Below, in pieces: positions 15,871 to 23,612 of a DNA stretch of 38,487 nt (the stretch's first letter is position 1; each line of letters opens with the position of its first letter). The notes under the pieces were generated by a model, which worked only from the letters and a program-made list of their open reading frames with translations, was not told the origin of the DNA and did not search any database. The DNA lies in contig NZ_JANYUY010000067.1 in NCBI RefSeq assembly GCF_025060755.1, positions 1 to 38,487 of the forward strand, in the 5' to 3' direction. Position numbers and translations under genes: made by a program. The DNA is from Paenibacillus doosanensis (GTDB lineage Bacteria > Bacillota > Bacilli > Paenibacillales > NBRC-103111).

Positions 15871-17742
15871 TTAATTGTGTCCGATATCCGTGCCGCTAGG
15901 CGTACCTGCCCCCTTCAAATCGCTACCCGAAGCCAGCTTCAGGAAATTGCCCAAATTCGGCGATCCGTCGGCATTGCGGGTCAGCGTCGGCGTCAAGCTG
16001 ACAAAATCGTCGTCCGCGGCAACCAAGCCTTTGGCATTGGTGCTTTTGTTATTTTTCCACCAAACGTTGGAGCTGTCCACATCGGTTCCGCTCGTTTTAT
16101 CGCTGGAGGAGCCTTTGTAGGACAAATTGTTGGAAAACTGATGCGTTCCCGTATCGAAAGCAAAATTGCTTTGCCCGTTGCCGAAGGACGTATTGTTTTT
16201 CATCGTAATGGAGCCCGGATTGCTGTTGTACGTAAAACCGTGCTTCTTATTCTGGTAAGCGACTGAGTTGATCACGATATGATTGACCGCGATCTTCTCT
16301 CCGCCGAGCTTAAAGCCGTTGCCGTCGCTGTTGCTGGTCGAATTCCCCGAGGAAGTCTGCCCGTTGTGATGAGCGACGCTGTTGCGAATCGTTACCGGAC
16401 TGATCGCTCCCGTATCGGATTTGGTGTACAAATCCCAGCCGTCATCCGTGTTATACGCCGATATGCAGCCGTCGAACACATTGCCCGGTCCCACGGTCAG
16501 CTTGGCGGCGAAGCCGTCGGCATCCTCGCCGTTATCCGGATCGAAATTGTCATGAGAATACGTATTGACGACTTCATTGTAGCTCGGCCACTCGCTGTTG
16601 GACGCCGAAGAGGAGTACCTTCCGAGCTGCACGCCCGTATCCCGGTTGTCATGAACGTCGAGGTTTTCAAGACGGTTGTAATTGCCGGCCACATAGATGC
16701 CGTTGTCCGCCGCGCCCTTCACCTCCAGGCCTTTCACAACCCAGTAGCTGCCGTTGATTTGCAATCCCCGTGCATTCTGGGACACGTCGGAGGCGTTGTA
16801 CGTCTGAGAGGAGAAATCCAGCACAGGCTTCTCCGAGCCGTAAGCGACGATCTGTTTCTTGGCGCCGGCCGTTCCGCTGTTCGTCCGGTCAATCGTAATT
16901 TGCGTGGAATAGGCGTACGTGCCTCCGCGCAGGTAGATCGTTCCGCCGGGCGCGACCTTCGTAATCGCCGACGTCAGAGTCGTCGGGCTGCCGATCGTTC
17001 CCGCATTGCCGTCCAGCCCGTTCGGTGCGACATAAATGCTGCCGGATACCGGAGGCGTTGGTGTTGGCGCTGGCGTCGGCGTTGGCGTCGGTGTTGGCGT
17101 TGGGGTCGGTGTCGGCGTCGAAGACCCGCTGTCCGAAACGGCGACGTTATCAAATTTGGCTACGGTCTTATAAGCGACCAGCCCGATTCCGCCGGACGTC
17201 AAGCTGGAATCCGTGGCCGTCAGCTGTAAAGTACCGTTAACATACATTTTAATGGAAGATCCGGCCAATTCAAGTTTTACGGTATACCAGGTGCCCGCAG
17301 ACAAGCCTACGTTCGTTTTGGTGGCAAGCGTTGTCGTTGAACCGCTTACTTTTTTACGGATTTCCAGCGTTCCTCCGCTGCTGTTATACAGGGATGCCGC
17401 ATAGAAATTGTTGCCGTCCTTGTAACGCCCCGCTACATAGGTACGATTAGAGCCGTTCCAATTGTCGACCTTTACTTTGGCTTCTACGCTATAATCTGTC
17501 CATGTCTGGCTTCCGGCCGATGCTCGCCCCTCATTCGTGCTGGACTGGTAATAGACATAAGAACCTCCGTCTTGGACGACGGACCAAGTGCCGTTCTGAG
17601 TCATCCATCCGTCGGCGTTGCCGTCTTCAAAATTATCGCTGAACAACGTCGCTGCCGAAACCGGGGTCAACATGATCATAGCAGCCAGCAGAGAAAAGCT
17701 CAAAATCAACGCCAAATGTCGAATGCTTCCCTTTCTTTTCAT
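15871..17742 (-). CDS. Secreted pectate lyase, polysaccharide lyase family 9, with N-terminal lectin-like module
   Basis: A 623-residue secreted enzyme: signal peptide (1-30, ending PVSA), the same beta-sandwich module as in the PL1 lyase (about 31-206), a Thr-Pro linker (about 209-231), and a family 9 right-handed beta-helix. The stretch DADGFAAK...DDGWDLY places Asp409, Asp433, Asp434 and Asp437 with exactly the spacing of the Ca-binding aspartates of Dickeya Pel9A (209, 233, 234, 237). Lys478 in NGFKLGG fits the catalytic lysine (273). So it should be an active Ca-dependent pectate lyase. The ATG follows AAAGGAGG. It may start the run of four minus-strand genes that includes the two glycosyltransferases and the PL1 lyase. 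Intervening 61 bp to the next gene shows no clear terminator. Confidence 0.93.
   Translation of the reverse strand: MKRKGSIRHLALILSFSLLAAMIMLTPVSAATLFSDNFEDGNADGWMTQNGTWSVVQDGGSYVYYQSSTNEGRASAGSQTWTDYSVEAKVKVDNWNGSNRTYVAGRYKDGNNFYAASLYNSSGGTLEIRKKVSGSTTTLATKTNVGLSAGTWYTVKLELAGSSIKMYVNGTLQLTATDSSLTSGGIGLVAYKTVAKFDNVAVSDSGSSTPTPTPTPTPTPTPTPAPTPTPPVSGSIYVAPNGLDGNAGTIGSPTTLTSAITKVAPGGTIYLRGGTYAYSTQITIDRTNSGTAGAKKQIVAYGSEKPVLDFSSQTYNASDVSQNARGLQINGSYWVVKGLEVKGAADNGIYVAGNYNRLENLDVHDNRDTGVQLGRYSSSASNSEWPSYNEVVNTYSHDNFDPDNGEDADGFAAKLTVGPGNVFDGCISAYNTDDGWDLYTKSDTGAISPVTIRNSVAHHNGQTSSGNSTSNSDGNGFKLGGEKIAVNHIVINSVAYQNKKHGFTYNSNPGSITMKNNTSFGNGQSNFAFDTGTHQFSNNLSYKGSSSDKTSGTDVDSSNVWWKNNKSTNAKGLVAADDDFVSLTPTLTRNADGSPNLGNFLKLASGSDLKGAGTPSGTDIGHN
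17055..17120 (-). repeat. Hexanucleotide repeat coding the Thr-Pro linker of the PL9 lyase
   Basis: About eleven ACNCCN units on the minus strand, one changed to Ala-Pro (GCGCCA type). It is the counterpart of the tract at 10456-10528 and joins the shared N-terminal module to the PL9 catalytic domain. Confidence 0.88.
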
Positions 17743-18164
17743 TTCGTTATCTTCCTCCTTTAATCGTACTGATATTGCTGTTAGGAATAAATGGGCATTA
17801 ACGCCGTCTTACAGTTCACCTCCCCGGGATATGTGTAAGATCGCCATTAAGAACGTGGGCTGCAATACGTTCATGGCGGAAGCCGGGCAACCATCCCCTT
17901 ATGGGAATTTTACCCAAAAGCTTCATTTCCAACGTATATCGGATCGCCCGTTACATCAATCATCTGATTTTAACCTGTTCTCCACAGCCGCCTTCAGCGG
18001 GGTATCATCTCGCTTGATGAATAATCCGCAGCTTAGGAAATGTGCAGCTCACGCCGGTTTGGCACGAAATCTGCGGGGAGCGGAGCCAGGGGGATGAGGA
18101 ATCGCCCGCTTATCGCCCGTCATTTGCGAGTGGATCAGCCCGCGCCCCTCCCGAGCGTATTTTG
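17743..18164. other. Long non-coding region upstream of the PL9 lyase
   Basis: No credible gene. The part nearest the PL9 start carries a possible leader hairpin, CTTACA (17808-17813) with TGTAAG (17834-17839). The part at about 18040-18150 reads, on the plus strand, as a GC-rich structured stretch whose blocks (AATCTGCGGGGAGCGG, then GGGGGATGA, then GAATC) recall pieces of a c-di-AMP (ydaO) riboswitch, but the order is incomplete. I do not call a riboswitch. Confidence 0.4.
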
Positions 18165-18188
18165 GGACGGCAAACTAGCCGTCCTTTT
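18165..18188 (+). terminator. Terminator-like hairpin in the 17.7-18.6 kb non-coding region
   Basis: Perfect stem GGACGGC (18165-18171) and GCCGTCC (18178-18184), loop AAACTA, then four T. No plus-strand gene lies directly upstream, so it would end a transcript from the preceding non-coding stretch, or be part of the adjacent element B. Confidence 0.6.
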
Positions 18189-18371
18189 CTAAAAGCCCGT
18201 TGAACAAGTGGCCGGAGAGCGGCTAGAGAGTTGGAACAGCGTAAGCGGTCGCCTATGCAGACGGATTCTCTCCACAGAAAAACGAAAAAATAATCCAAAG
18301 AATCCGTTTTCAACAGCGATTGGAGGATCAAATGGACGCCGCAGCGGACTTTTTCACCACTCTTCTAAATG
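18186..18371 (-). repeat. MITE-like dispersed element, copy B
   Basis: Diverged second copy of the element at 11193-11388, in reverse orientation. Ends form imperfect terminal inverted repeats: AAAAGCCCGTTGAACAAGT at the left, and at the right (reverse complement) AGAAGAGTGGTGAAAAAGT. The interior shares blocks such as CGCTGCGGCG, ATTTGATC, CCAATC and GCATAGGCGA-CGCTTACGC. No ORF is conserved with copy A. Confidence 0.68.
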
Positions 18372-18462
18372 CGCCTACGGGAAAGAAAGGGCAAATCTGC
18401 GGGTATAGCGGAGTAGCACGCATTTTCCTTTGGGATGAAAGTATGGGCTTGATCGAATAAAA

Positions 18463-18586
18463 GACGGGTATCCGTTGCGATAACCGTCACAATCGTATAT
18501 ACTCGAACCATATCGAAACCGGCTTGAAGCACATGCCGCTTTAATATGACCATCCTTGCAAGGATGCCGTATTAGGGCGGCTTTTT
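18463..18586 (+). terminator. Two hairpins, the second a terminator, in front of the nuclease-fold/wHTH gene
   Basis: First hairpin: GACGG (18463-18467) with CCGTC (18484-18488), extended by TAT/ATA. Second: GCCGC (18535-18539) with GCGGC (18577-18581), an inner perfect stem CATCCTT/AAGGATG, then five T (18582-18586). The terminator ends 30 bp before the ATG at 18616. It either closes a short upstream RNA or acts as an attenuator of the gene at 18616. No known riboswitch consensus was recognised. Confidence 0.6.
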
Positions 18587-18615
18587 CGTTAGCTTGAAAA
18601 AAAGGGGATTGGATC

Positions 18616-19275
18616 ATGAGCTTATTTTTGAAAACCTATGAGGAATGGCTGCATCAGCATATTGCGAAGGAGAGGAACGCGAGAAGACGCGAGCTTCTTG
18701 AGAGAGGATTATCGCACGGCACCGTGGCATTTTTGCGATCCTGCTGGTATCCGGCGGTTGGAAATCTGGATCATCTGTATCCGGAATGGGAGATTCGCGA
18801 TGTTCACAATTCCATACGCTATCTTGATCTGGCATATATGCCGGGAGGGGTCAAAGGCTGCATCGAAATTCAGGATTATCGGTCCCATGCGAGAGACATC
18901 GGCGTTACCCGCTTCAAAGATTTGTGCAAAAAGCATTCGATGCTTGCGCTGGATGATTGGACTTGTCTTTATGTCGCTTATCTATCGATAATGGAAGAAC
19001 CTGAATTTTGCAAGCAACTGGTACTTGCTTTTATCGGGAAATTCATCTCCACCCCGCTATCGTCCGATTTGGACTGGGCTGAGGCGGAAACGCTGCGGTA
19101 TGCGCGCCGGGTGCTTCACTCGTTTGCAGCCGGCGACCTTGCCGGGCATCTCAGACTGTCCGATCGCCACACCCGGCGAGTGCTTCATGGACTGGTCGAA
19201 CGAAATCTGTTGACGGTTGCCAGCGGAAATCAGCGGTATCGCACTTATAAACTGCGTTGGGACGGAGACAGCTAA
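18616..19275 (+). CDS. Putative DNA-binding protein: nuclease-fold N-domain plus winged helix
   Basis: A 219-residue protein of a type common in Paenibacillus-like genomes and usually annotated only as a transcriptional regulator. Residues about 43-105 (WYPAVGNLDHLYPEWEIRD, then RYLDLAYMP, then CIEIQDYRSHARD) follow the R-x-D ... IE-x-(D)-G-x-x-H pattern of DUF559/Vsr-like restriction-endonuclease folds. The D-G position is replaced by QDY, so catalysis is doubtful. Residues about 160-215 (LAGHLRLSDRHTRRVLHGLVERNLL) look like a winged helix. The ATG has AAGGGG about 9 bases upstream. A terminator-like hairpin sits just before it, and a cluster of palindromes begins 4 bp after its stop. Function is unknown. 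Confidence 0.75.
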   Translation: MSLFLKTYEEWLHQHIAKERNARRRELLERGLSHGTVAFLRSCWYPAVGNLDHLYPEWEIRDVHNSIRYLDLAYMPGGVKGCIEIQDYRSHARDIGVTRFKDLCKKHSMLALDDWTCLYVAYLSIMEEPEFCKQLVLAFIGKFISTPLSSDLDWAEAETLRYARRVLHSFAAGDLAGHLRLSDRHTRRVLHGLVERNLLTVASGNQRYRTYKLRWDGDS

Positions 19276-19278
19276 GCG

Positions 19279-19461
19279 TAACGGACACTGCAGCCGTTAT
19301 ACAAGCAAAAATCGGACCTTTGGATTCCTTACGGACATAGCAGCCGCTATTTGACGAAGCAGCCCCGTTGAAGCGGCCATTCCGAGCCATTAAGCGCTGT
19401 GACGTCCGTTACGTTTTGAAAACGGCGGCTTCGAACGATGTAACGGCTGTGGCGTCCGTTA
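19279..19461. repeat. Cluster of four 21-bp imperfect palindromes in two mirror-image pairs
   Basis: Units at 19279-19299, 19329-19349, 19391-19411 and 19441-19461. Each is 21 bp with arms close to TAACGG and CCGTTA around a GAC...CAG-type centre. Units 1-2 read on the plus strand and 3-4 on the minus strand. Within each pair the spacer is exactly 29 bp, so the period is 50 bp, but spacer sequences differ. Each unit could fold as a hairpin, and the whole array is an inverted repeat centred near 19370. It begins immediately after the stop codon at 19275. Function unknown. Confidence 0.85.
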
Positions 19462-19706
19462 GCAGTCGGACGTCCTTCGAACGTCGCGTTGCAGGTTTTC
19501 GCGATCTAGTGCAGGTCGTGTTCTGATAGGTTATCGCGCTTCAGTTTGGCGTCCACATTCTGCCTGGTTGTTTTATCGTCTAAGGAACAAAATTGACGAA
19601 TCCCCTTTTCACTGTGTCCTCCCCACAAGTAAATGTCGCTACTATGAAATAGACTGCCAGCGAAATAGGCCGCCCGCAAACCATGCCCGGCACAATACGG
19701 CAACCG
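19462..19706. other. Non-coding region between palindrome cluster and flippase gene
   Basis: No gene I can support. A minus-strand frame of 65 codons (19506-19703) would begin with TTG four bases after the flippase stop but has no recognised family, so I leave it out. I see no terminator for the flippase gene here. Confidence 0.4.
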
Positions 19707-21203
19707 TCAGCGGTTGAGTTTATTTCGCCCGCCGACCGAAGGCTTCAGCCGGAGCATACCGCGTACGGGGAGCGGGTTCGCTTCAATGTAGTACGTCCCG
19801 AGCAGCAGACAGACGATGCCCATTCCGACAAACCAGCCGAACCAGGAGCCGGTGAACCGGCCGAGCTCCATCAGCGCGCCCATCGCCAAAGTCGGCAGCA
19901 GCGGCTCGCCGTAAGCTTTCCACCAATCGAGCTTGAAGCCTTCGCGGTAGAAGAACCAGATCATCGACAAAGCCGATACAGCCCAGCCGCCCGTGTAAAT
20001 CCAGACGGCGAGCACCGGATGATTCCCGGCGATAAACGGCACGAGAGCGACGACAAAGATGCCGGCAACGATCATCACCCAGAAATTCGCTTTCGTTTTG
20101 CCGAGCCCGGCCAAAATATTGCCGCCCAGACGGCCGACGGAGGAGAAAAATACGCCGAGCGCCAACAGCCGGATATAGGTGCCTGAGTCGCCGGTCGCGT
20201 AGCTGGTCCCGAACAAAAAACCGTTGATCTCATCCGGGTACAGGCAGATCGCCAACGTCAGCGGATACAAAATAAGGTTGTTATACCGCACGCACAGCGT
20301 TCCTCTGCGCCGGCTCTCCGCCCAATCCTTCGAGCTCTCGGCGACGAACGGAAAGGTGACGATCATGAACGCCCAGGTCACAATTCCGATGAAGCCCGTA
20401 ATTCGAAACGCATTGGCCAGATGGCCTACGGCAACGACCGAGCTCGCGCCGATCACCATTACGAGAAACGGCTGCTGGAACGCCTTGGCAATATTGCCGG
20501 CCCATACGGGAACGCCGTACTTCATCATCTCCCGCATTTGCGACAATCGGATTCCCCCGCCCCACCGCGGCCGATGCACCCTCTTCGCCTTCCAGCAAAT
20601 AAATAAGGCGGTCAGCAGCGAGCCGCCCCCCATCCACAGCGAAACGCCCCATAACAAGTTATGACCTGCGGGCGCAAGCACCCCCAGAATCATACCCATT
20701 GTCGAAAATATCGTCGTAATGACCATAAAAAAAGCCTGAGTGCCGAAATCCCGGTTGCCCGAGAAGGAGGCTACTCCGACGTTGATGACCGAGTTGAAAA
20801 TAAGCATGAGAGAGCTGATCAAGAGCGCCCCCTGCAAGGATGGAAGCTGGTACGCACGGGCAAGCCACGGCGACAAGGCGGCGAGCAGCAGGCTGACGAC
20901 GATGCCGAAAAACATGCTTCCGATCAAAGCCAACCGGAATTTATCCTGCACCGCTTCCTGGACATTAGTTGAGAACGAATAGACAAGCGCGGCATTGAAG
21001 CCTACGTTAAGGAAGAGCGACACCATCCCGAAAATTTGCAGCAGCAGGTTCACTTCGCCGAACAGAGCCGGATCGTTCAACACGCGCGCCAGTACGATCC
21101 CGCCTGCCGTCTGCAGCAATTGGTTAATAAAGAGACCGAGCACGATAATGGACACGCTGCGCAGTAAAAACCGTTGGGTCTCGTTCAGTACAAGCTTATG
21201 CAT
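19707..21203 (-). CDS. Polysaccharide flippase-like membrane protein (MOP/MATE superfamily)
   Basis: A 498-residue, very hydrophobic protein with about 12-14 predicted membrane helices. The layout and the early segment LGLFINQLLQTAGGIVLARVLNDPALFGEVNLL resemble Wzx-type oligosaccharide flippases, which move lipid-linked sugars across the membrane. No linked glycosyltransferase cluster lies directly next to it; the nearest glycosyltransferases are at 11.4-15.8 kb. The ATG at 21203 has AAGGTG upstream. It is followed by non-coding DNA and preceded (in transcription order) by the alpha/beta hydrolase gene, 115 bp away. The substrate cannot be read from sequence; an exporter of another lipid-linked product is possible. 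Confidence 0.78.
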   Translation of the reverse strand: MHKLVLNETQRFLLRSVSIIVLGLFINQLLQTAGGIVLARVLNDPALFGEVNLLLQIFGMVSLFLNVGFNAALVYSFSTNVQEAVQDKFRLALIGSMFFGIVVSLLLAALSPWLARAYQLPSLQGALLISSLMLIFNSVINVGVASFSGNRDFGTQAFFMVITTIFSTMGMILGVLAPAGHNLLWGVSLWMGGGSLLTALFICWKAKRVHRPRWGGGIRLSQMREMMKYGVPVWAGNIAKAFQQPFLVMVIGASSVVAVGHLANAFRITGFIGIVTWAFMIVTFPFVAESSKDWAESRRRGTLCVRYNNLILYPLTLAICLYPDEINGFLFGTSYATGDSGTYIRLLALGVFFSSVGRLGGNILAGLGKTKANFWVMIVAGIFVVALVPFIAGNHPVLAVWIYTGGWAVSALSMIWFFYREGFKLDWWKAYGEPLLPTLAMGALMELGRFTGSWFGWFVGMGIVCLLLGTYYIEANPLPVRGMLRLKPSVGGRNKLNR

Positions 21204-21318
21204 TTCTGGGCACCTTCTCCTGATTTCTGTTTATCTTCGCTGGATTTGGTTGTATCGTAACACCGGGAAGATGCCCTAGCAATAATCATTAGCTCACTTT
21301 TTTCAAAAAATAAAGCAG

Positions 21319-22113
21319 TTACCGCACAGCGGCGGCGAAAGCGGCAATCGCTTCCGCAAGCTCTTGCGGCGCTTCCACCATGCTCATGTGGCCTGAGCCT
21401 CGGATCACCTGCTGCGTCACCCGCTCCCCGCTCACGGCCATCGTCCGCTCGACCGGAATGATCCGGTCGTTCTCACCGGCGACGAGCAGCAGCGGCAGCT
21501 TCGTCCCTTGCAGCACGCCGTTGCGGTCCGGCCGCACCCGCATCCCTTCGAGCGTGCGGATCGCCCCTTCCGGGCTCGTGCCGTTGCCGATCCGCTTGGC
21601 CTCTTCCACCGCCTCCGGCATCGATTGCAGGTGATCCGGCGCGAACAGCTTCGGAATCAAGCCGTCGATGAACGCCGGCAGCCCTTGCCCCTTAATCGTC
21701 TCCATCCCTTGGAGACGGCCTTGCTTGCCTTCTTCGCTGTCGGGATAGGCGGTCGAATGGATCAAGCCGAAGCCGGACAGCACATTCGGATGACGCTCGG
21801 CCAGCGCCAGCGTCGCATAACCCCCTAGCGAATGTCCGAGGACGATCGCTTGGCCGAGGCCCAGCTTGCCGATGAACTGCGCGATATCGTCCGCGATCGT
21901 CTCCATCGTATACGTTCCTTCCGGCGCTTCGGAGTCCCCGTGACCTCGCAAATCCGGGGCGATAAAGCGGCAGCCGTCCGGAAGCAAAGGCAGCAGCTTG
22001 TCCCAATAAGCGGAGCTTCCGCAAAAGCCGTGCAGCAGCACGACGGCCGGTCCTTGTCCTTGTTCCTTGTAAGCGAGCCGGATATGATCCAGCTGAGCGA
22101 ATTTTTTATCCAT
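21319..22113 (-). CDS. Alpha/beta-hydrolase
   Basis: A 264-residue cytosolic alpha/beta-hydrolase with the full catalytic set: oxyanion-hole motif HGFCG (28-32), nucleophile Ser95 in GHSLGG, acid Asp216 in GENDR, and His242 in GSGHMS. DLRGHGDS follows the second strand, as in esterases, haloperoxidase-like and menaquinone-pathway (MenH-like) relatives. No domain narrows the substrate. The ATG has GGGAG nine bases upstream. It is transcribed on its own or ahead of the flippase gene. No signal peptide is seen. Confidence 0.85.
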   Translation of the reverse strand: MDKKFAQLDHIRLAYKEQGQGPAVVLLHGFCGSSAYWDKLLPLLPDGCRFIAPDLRGHGDSEAPEGTYTMETIADDIAQFIGKLGLGQAIVLGHSLGGYATLALAERHPNVLSGFGLIHSTAYPDSEEGKQGRLQGMETIKGQGLPAFIDGLIPKLFAPDHLQSMPEAVEEAKRIGNGTSPEGAIRTLEGMRVRPDRNGVLQGTKLPLLLVAGENDRIIPVERTMAVSGERVTQQVIRGSGHMSMVEAPQELAEAIAAFAAAVR

Positions 22114-22181
22114 AAAAGAAACAGCTCCCTTCCGTTGATAACAATCAGGTTTATTTTACCACACCTTGCCGCTTCTCAAAC

Positions 22182-22246
22182 AAAAAGACCCCTATCCGTT
22201 TCGTCCGGGGCAAGCTTTGAAAGAAGCCGCGGACAACGAGATAGGG
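22182..22246 (-). terminator. Terminator after the SLH-protein gene
   Basis: Minus strand: CCCTATC, an inner TCCG/CGGA-type stem, GATAGGG, then G, TC and five T (22182-22186). It lies about 60 bp past the stop codon at 22308 and before the hydrolase start, so it ends the SLH transcript. Confidence 0.65.
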
Positions 22247-22307
22247 ATGCTTATAGACGGACAGGATATCCGCGTTTAACCCGCAATAGGCTCGCGGCGT
22301 CCGGCGT

Positions 22308-23297
22308 TTATTGCGGCTGAACGATATCGGACACGGTAGAGGCGGCGGGTTCGGAGCTGGAGGAGCCGCCGAGCACGCCGGGCAGTGTAACAACCGCCGG
22401 TTCGGCAACAGGCTTATACTTCGAGGCAACGTAGGTTGCCGCCTTAACCTCCGTAACGACCTGCGGATACATCTTGTCCGGGTCCGGAGCCGTCACTTGG
22501 TATTGAACGACCGCCGTGCCGTCCTCCTGGAAGCGGATGCCGGTAATTTGCAGGCCATAGCCCGGATGCGGCATTTGGCGCGACAAAATCACCTTGTTCA
22601 CCTCGTCGCTAACCTTCTCGACGCTCACCTCAACATCGCCTTGCTGCGGCGTCTCTGGCGCTTCTGCGTGCGCTTCCGCGAATTTGATCGTATTATAAAG
22701 CCACACGGCCGCTTCGCCGCGGGTCATCTGCTGCTTCGGATGGGCCATGCGGTCCTCGCCCAGATTGGCGATCTTATGCAGGTAAATACGCTGCATCTCG
22801 TCCTTGTACTCGCTGTCGATCTGGTCTTCGTCGGCGAACAGAATGAGCATTTTCACCGTCGGGAAGACGCCTTTCGTATCCAGCGCATGAATGAGAAGAT
22901 CGGCATACTTCTCTTTGGTGACCGCAGCGTTCGGATCGATATCCTGCGGAAGATCGAGGCCGTTCACCTTGGCGATCACGAAGCTTTCGGCGTACCAGGC
23001 GTCGTTAGGAACGTTCGTAAAGTAGTCGGACGCCACCGGCTTTTTGACGAATTTGACCGTATTGAGATTCAGCTTCATGCCCTTTACGATCATGCTGACC
23101 GTTTGAGCATAGCTGATTTGACCGCGCGGAACAAAATGCTGGCTGTCCACGCCGCTGACGATCCCTCTATTTTGCAAAGCCGATATCGGCTCTTTTTCCG
23201 CCGCGTCCACATCCGAAAACGCGTACGCCGAACCGGCGGACACGCTGCACAGAAGAGCTGCCGTCGACATCAGAGTAATCCATTTTTTATTTTTCAT
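22308..23297 (-). CDS. Secreted SLH-domain protein with PrcB-like C-terminal domain
   Basis: A 329-residue exported protein. The signal peptide ends AYA (about residue 26). Three S-layer-homology repeats follow (about 27-80, 85-150 and 155-215); the first begins FSDVDAAEKEPISALQNRGIV and the third includes TRGEAAVWLY. SLH repeats bind pyruvylated secondary wall polymer, so the protein should sit on the cell surface. The C-terminal part (about 240-300, MPHPGYGLQITGIRFQEDGT...VVTEVKAATY) resembles the PrcB_C domain, known from a protease-complex protein of oral treponemes. The last residues are Ser/Glu/Ala-rich. The start ATG at 23297 has AAAGGTGG upstream. Partner or substrate unknown. Confidence 0.82.
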   Translation of the reverse strand: MKNKKWITLMSTAALLCSVSAGSAYAFSDVDAAEKEPISALQNRGIVSGVDSQHFVPRGQISYAQTVSMIVKGMKLNLNTVKFVKKPVASDYFTNVPNDAWYAESFVIAKVNGLDLPQDIDPNAAVTKEKYADLLIHALDTKGVFPTVKMLILFADEDQIDSEYKDEMQRIYLHKIANLGEDRMAHPKQQMTRGEAAVWLYNTIKFAEAHAEAPETPQQGDVEVSVEKVSDEVNKVILSRQMPHPGYGLQITGIRFQEDGTAVVQYQVTAPDPDKMYPQVVTEVKAATYVASKYKPVAEPAVVTLPGVLGGSSSSEPAASTVSDIVQPQ

Positions 23298-23520
23298 GTA
23301 TCAATATCCACCTTTGCTTTTGAAGTGCGGTGAAAAACAAGCGGCCTGCGGTCGATAGAAGTTTCCACTCGATCTTCCGAACGCTCATTGTTCAACGGGA
23401 TTTGACTTTCGCTTATATTGTTCACCAAAATTTTGCAAATCGTTTCCAACTTATCACTCCGGAGTTACCTTCTAGACGGCGATGCTTTCCAAAAGGTTGC
23501 TCGCATAACGCCAAAAATGC
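23298..23520. other. Intergenic region upstream of the SLH gene
   Basis: Should hold the SLH-gene promoter (minus strand). I see no clean -35/-10 pair or known operator. Beyond it lies the terminator of the permease gene at 23521-23561. Confidence 0.35.
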
Positions 23521-23561
23521 AAAAAAATACCGCAAAGTCCGAGAATCCCGGCTCTTTGCGG
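23521..23561 (-). terminator. Terminator of the lplABC-like operon
   Basis: Minus strand: CCGCAAAG, 16-nt loop, CTTTGCGG, TA and then seven T. It lies about 50 bp past the stop of the second permease (23613). Perfect 8-bp stem. Confidence 0.88.
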
Positions 23562-23612
23562 CAATACTGCGGTACATCCCAAGCATCCCAAGCAGCGGGA
23601 GCCCGCCGCCCA

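Noticed and set aside
18110-18331. 73-codon minus-strand frame
   Set aside because: Lies across the terminator hairpin and repeat element B.
19506-19703. 65-codon minus-strand frame starting with TTG after the flippase stop
   Set aside because: No recognised family or clear ribosome site; possibly chance or a decayed remnant.
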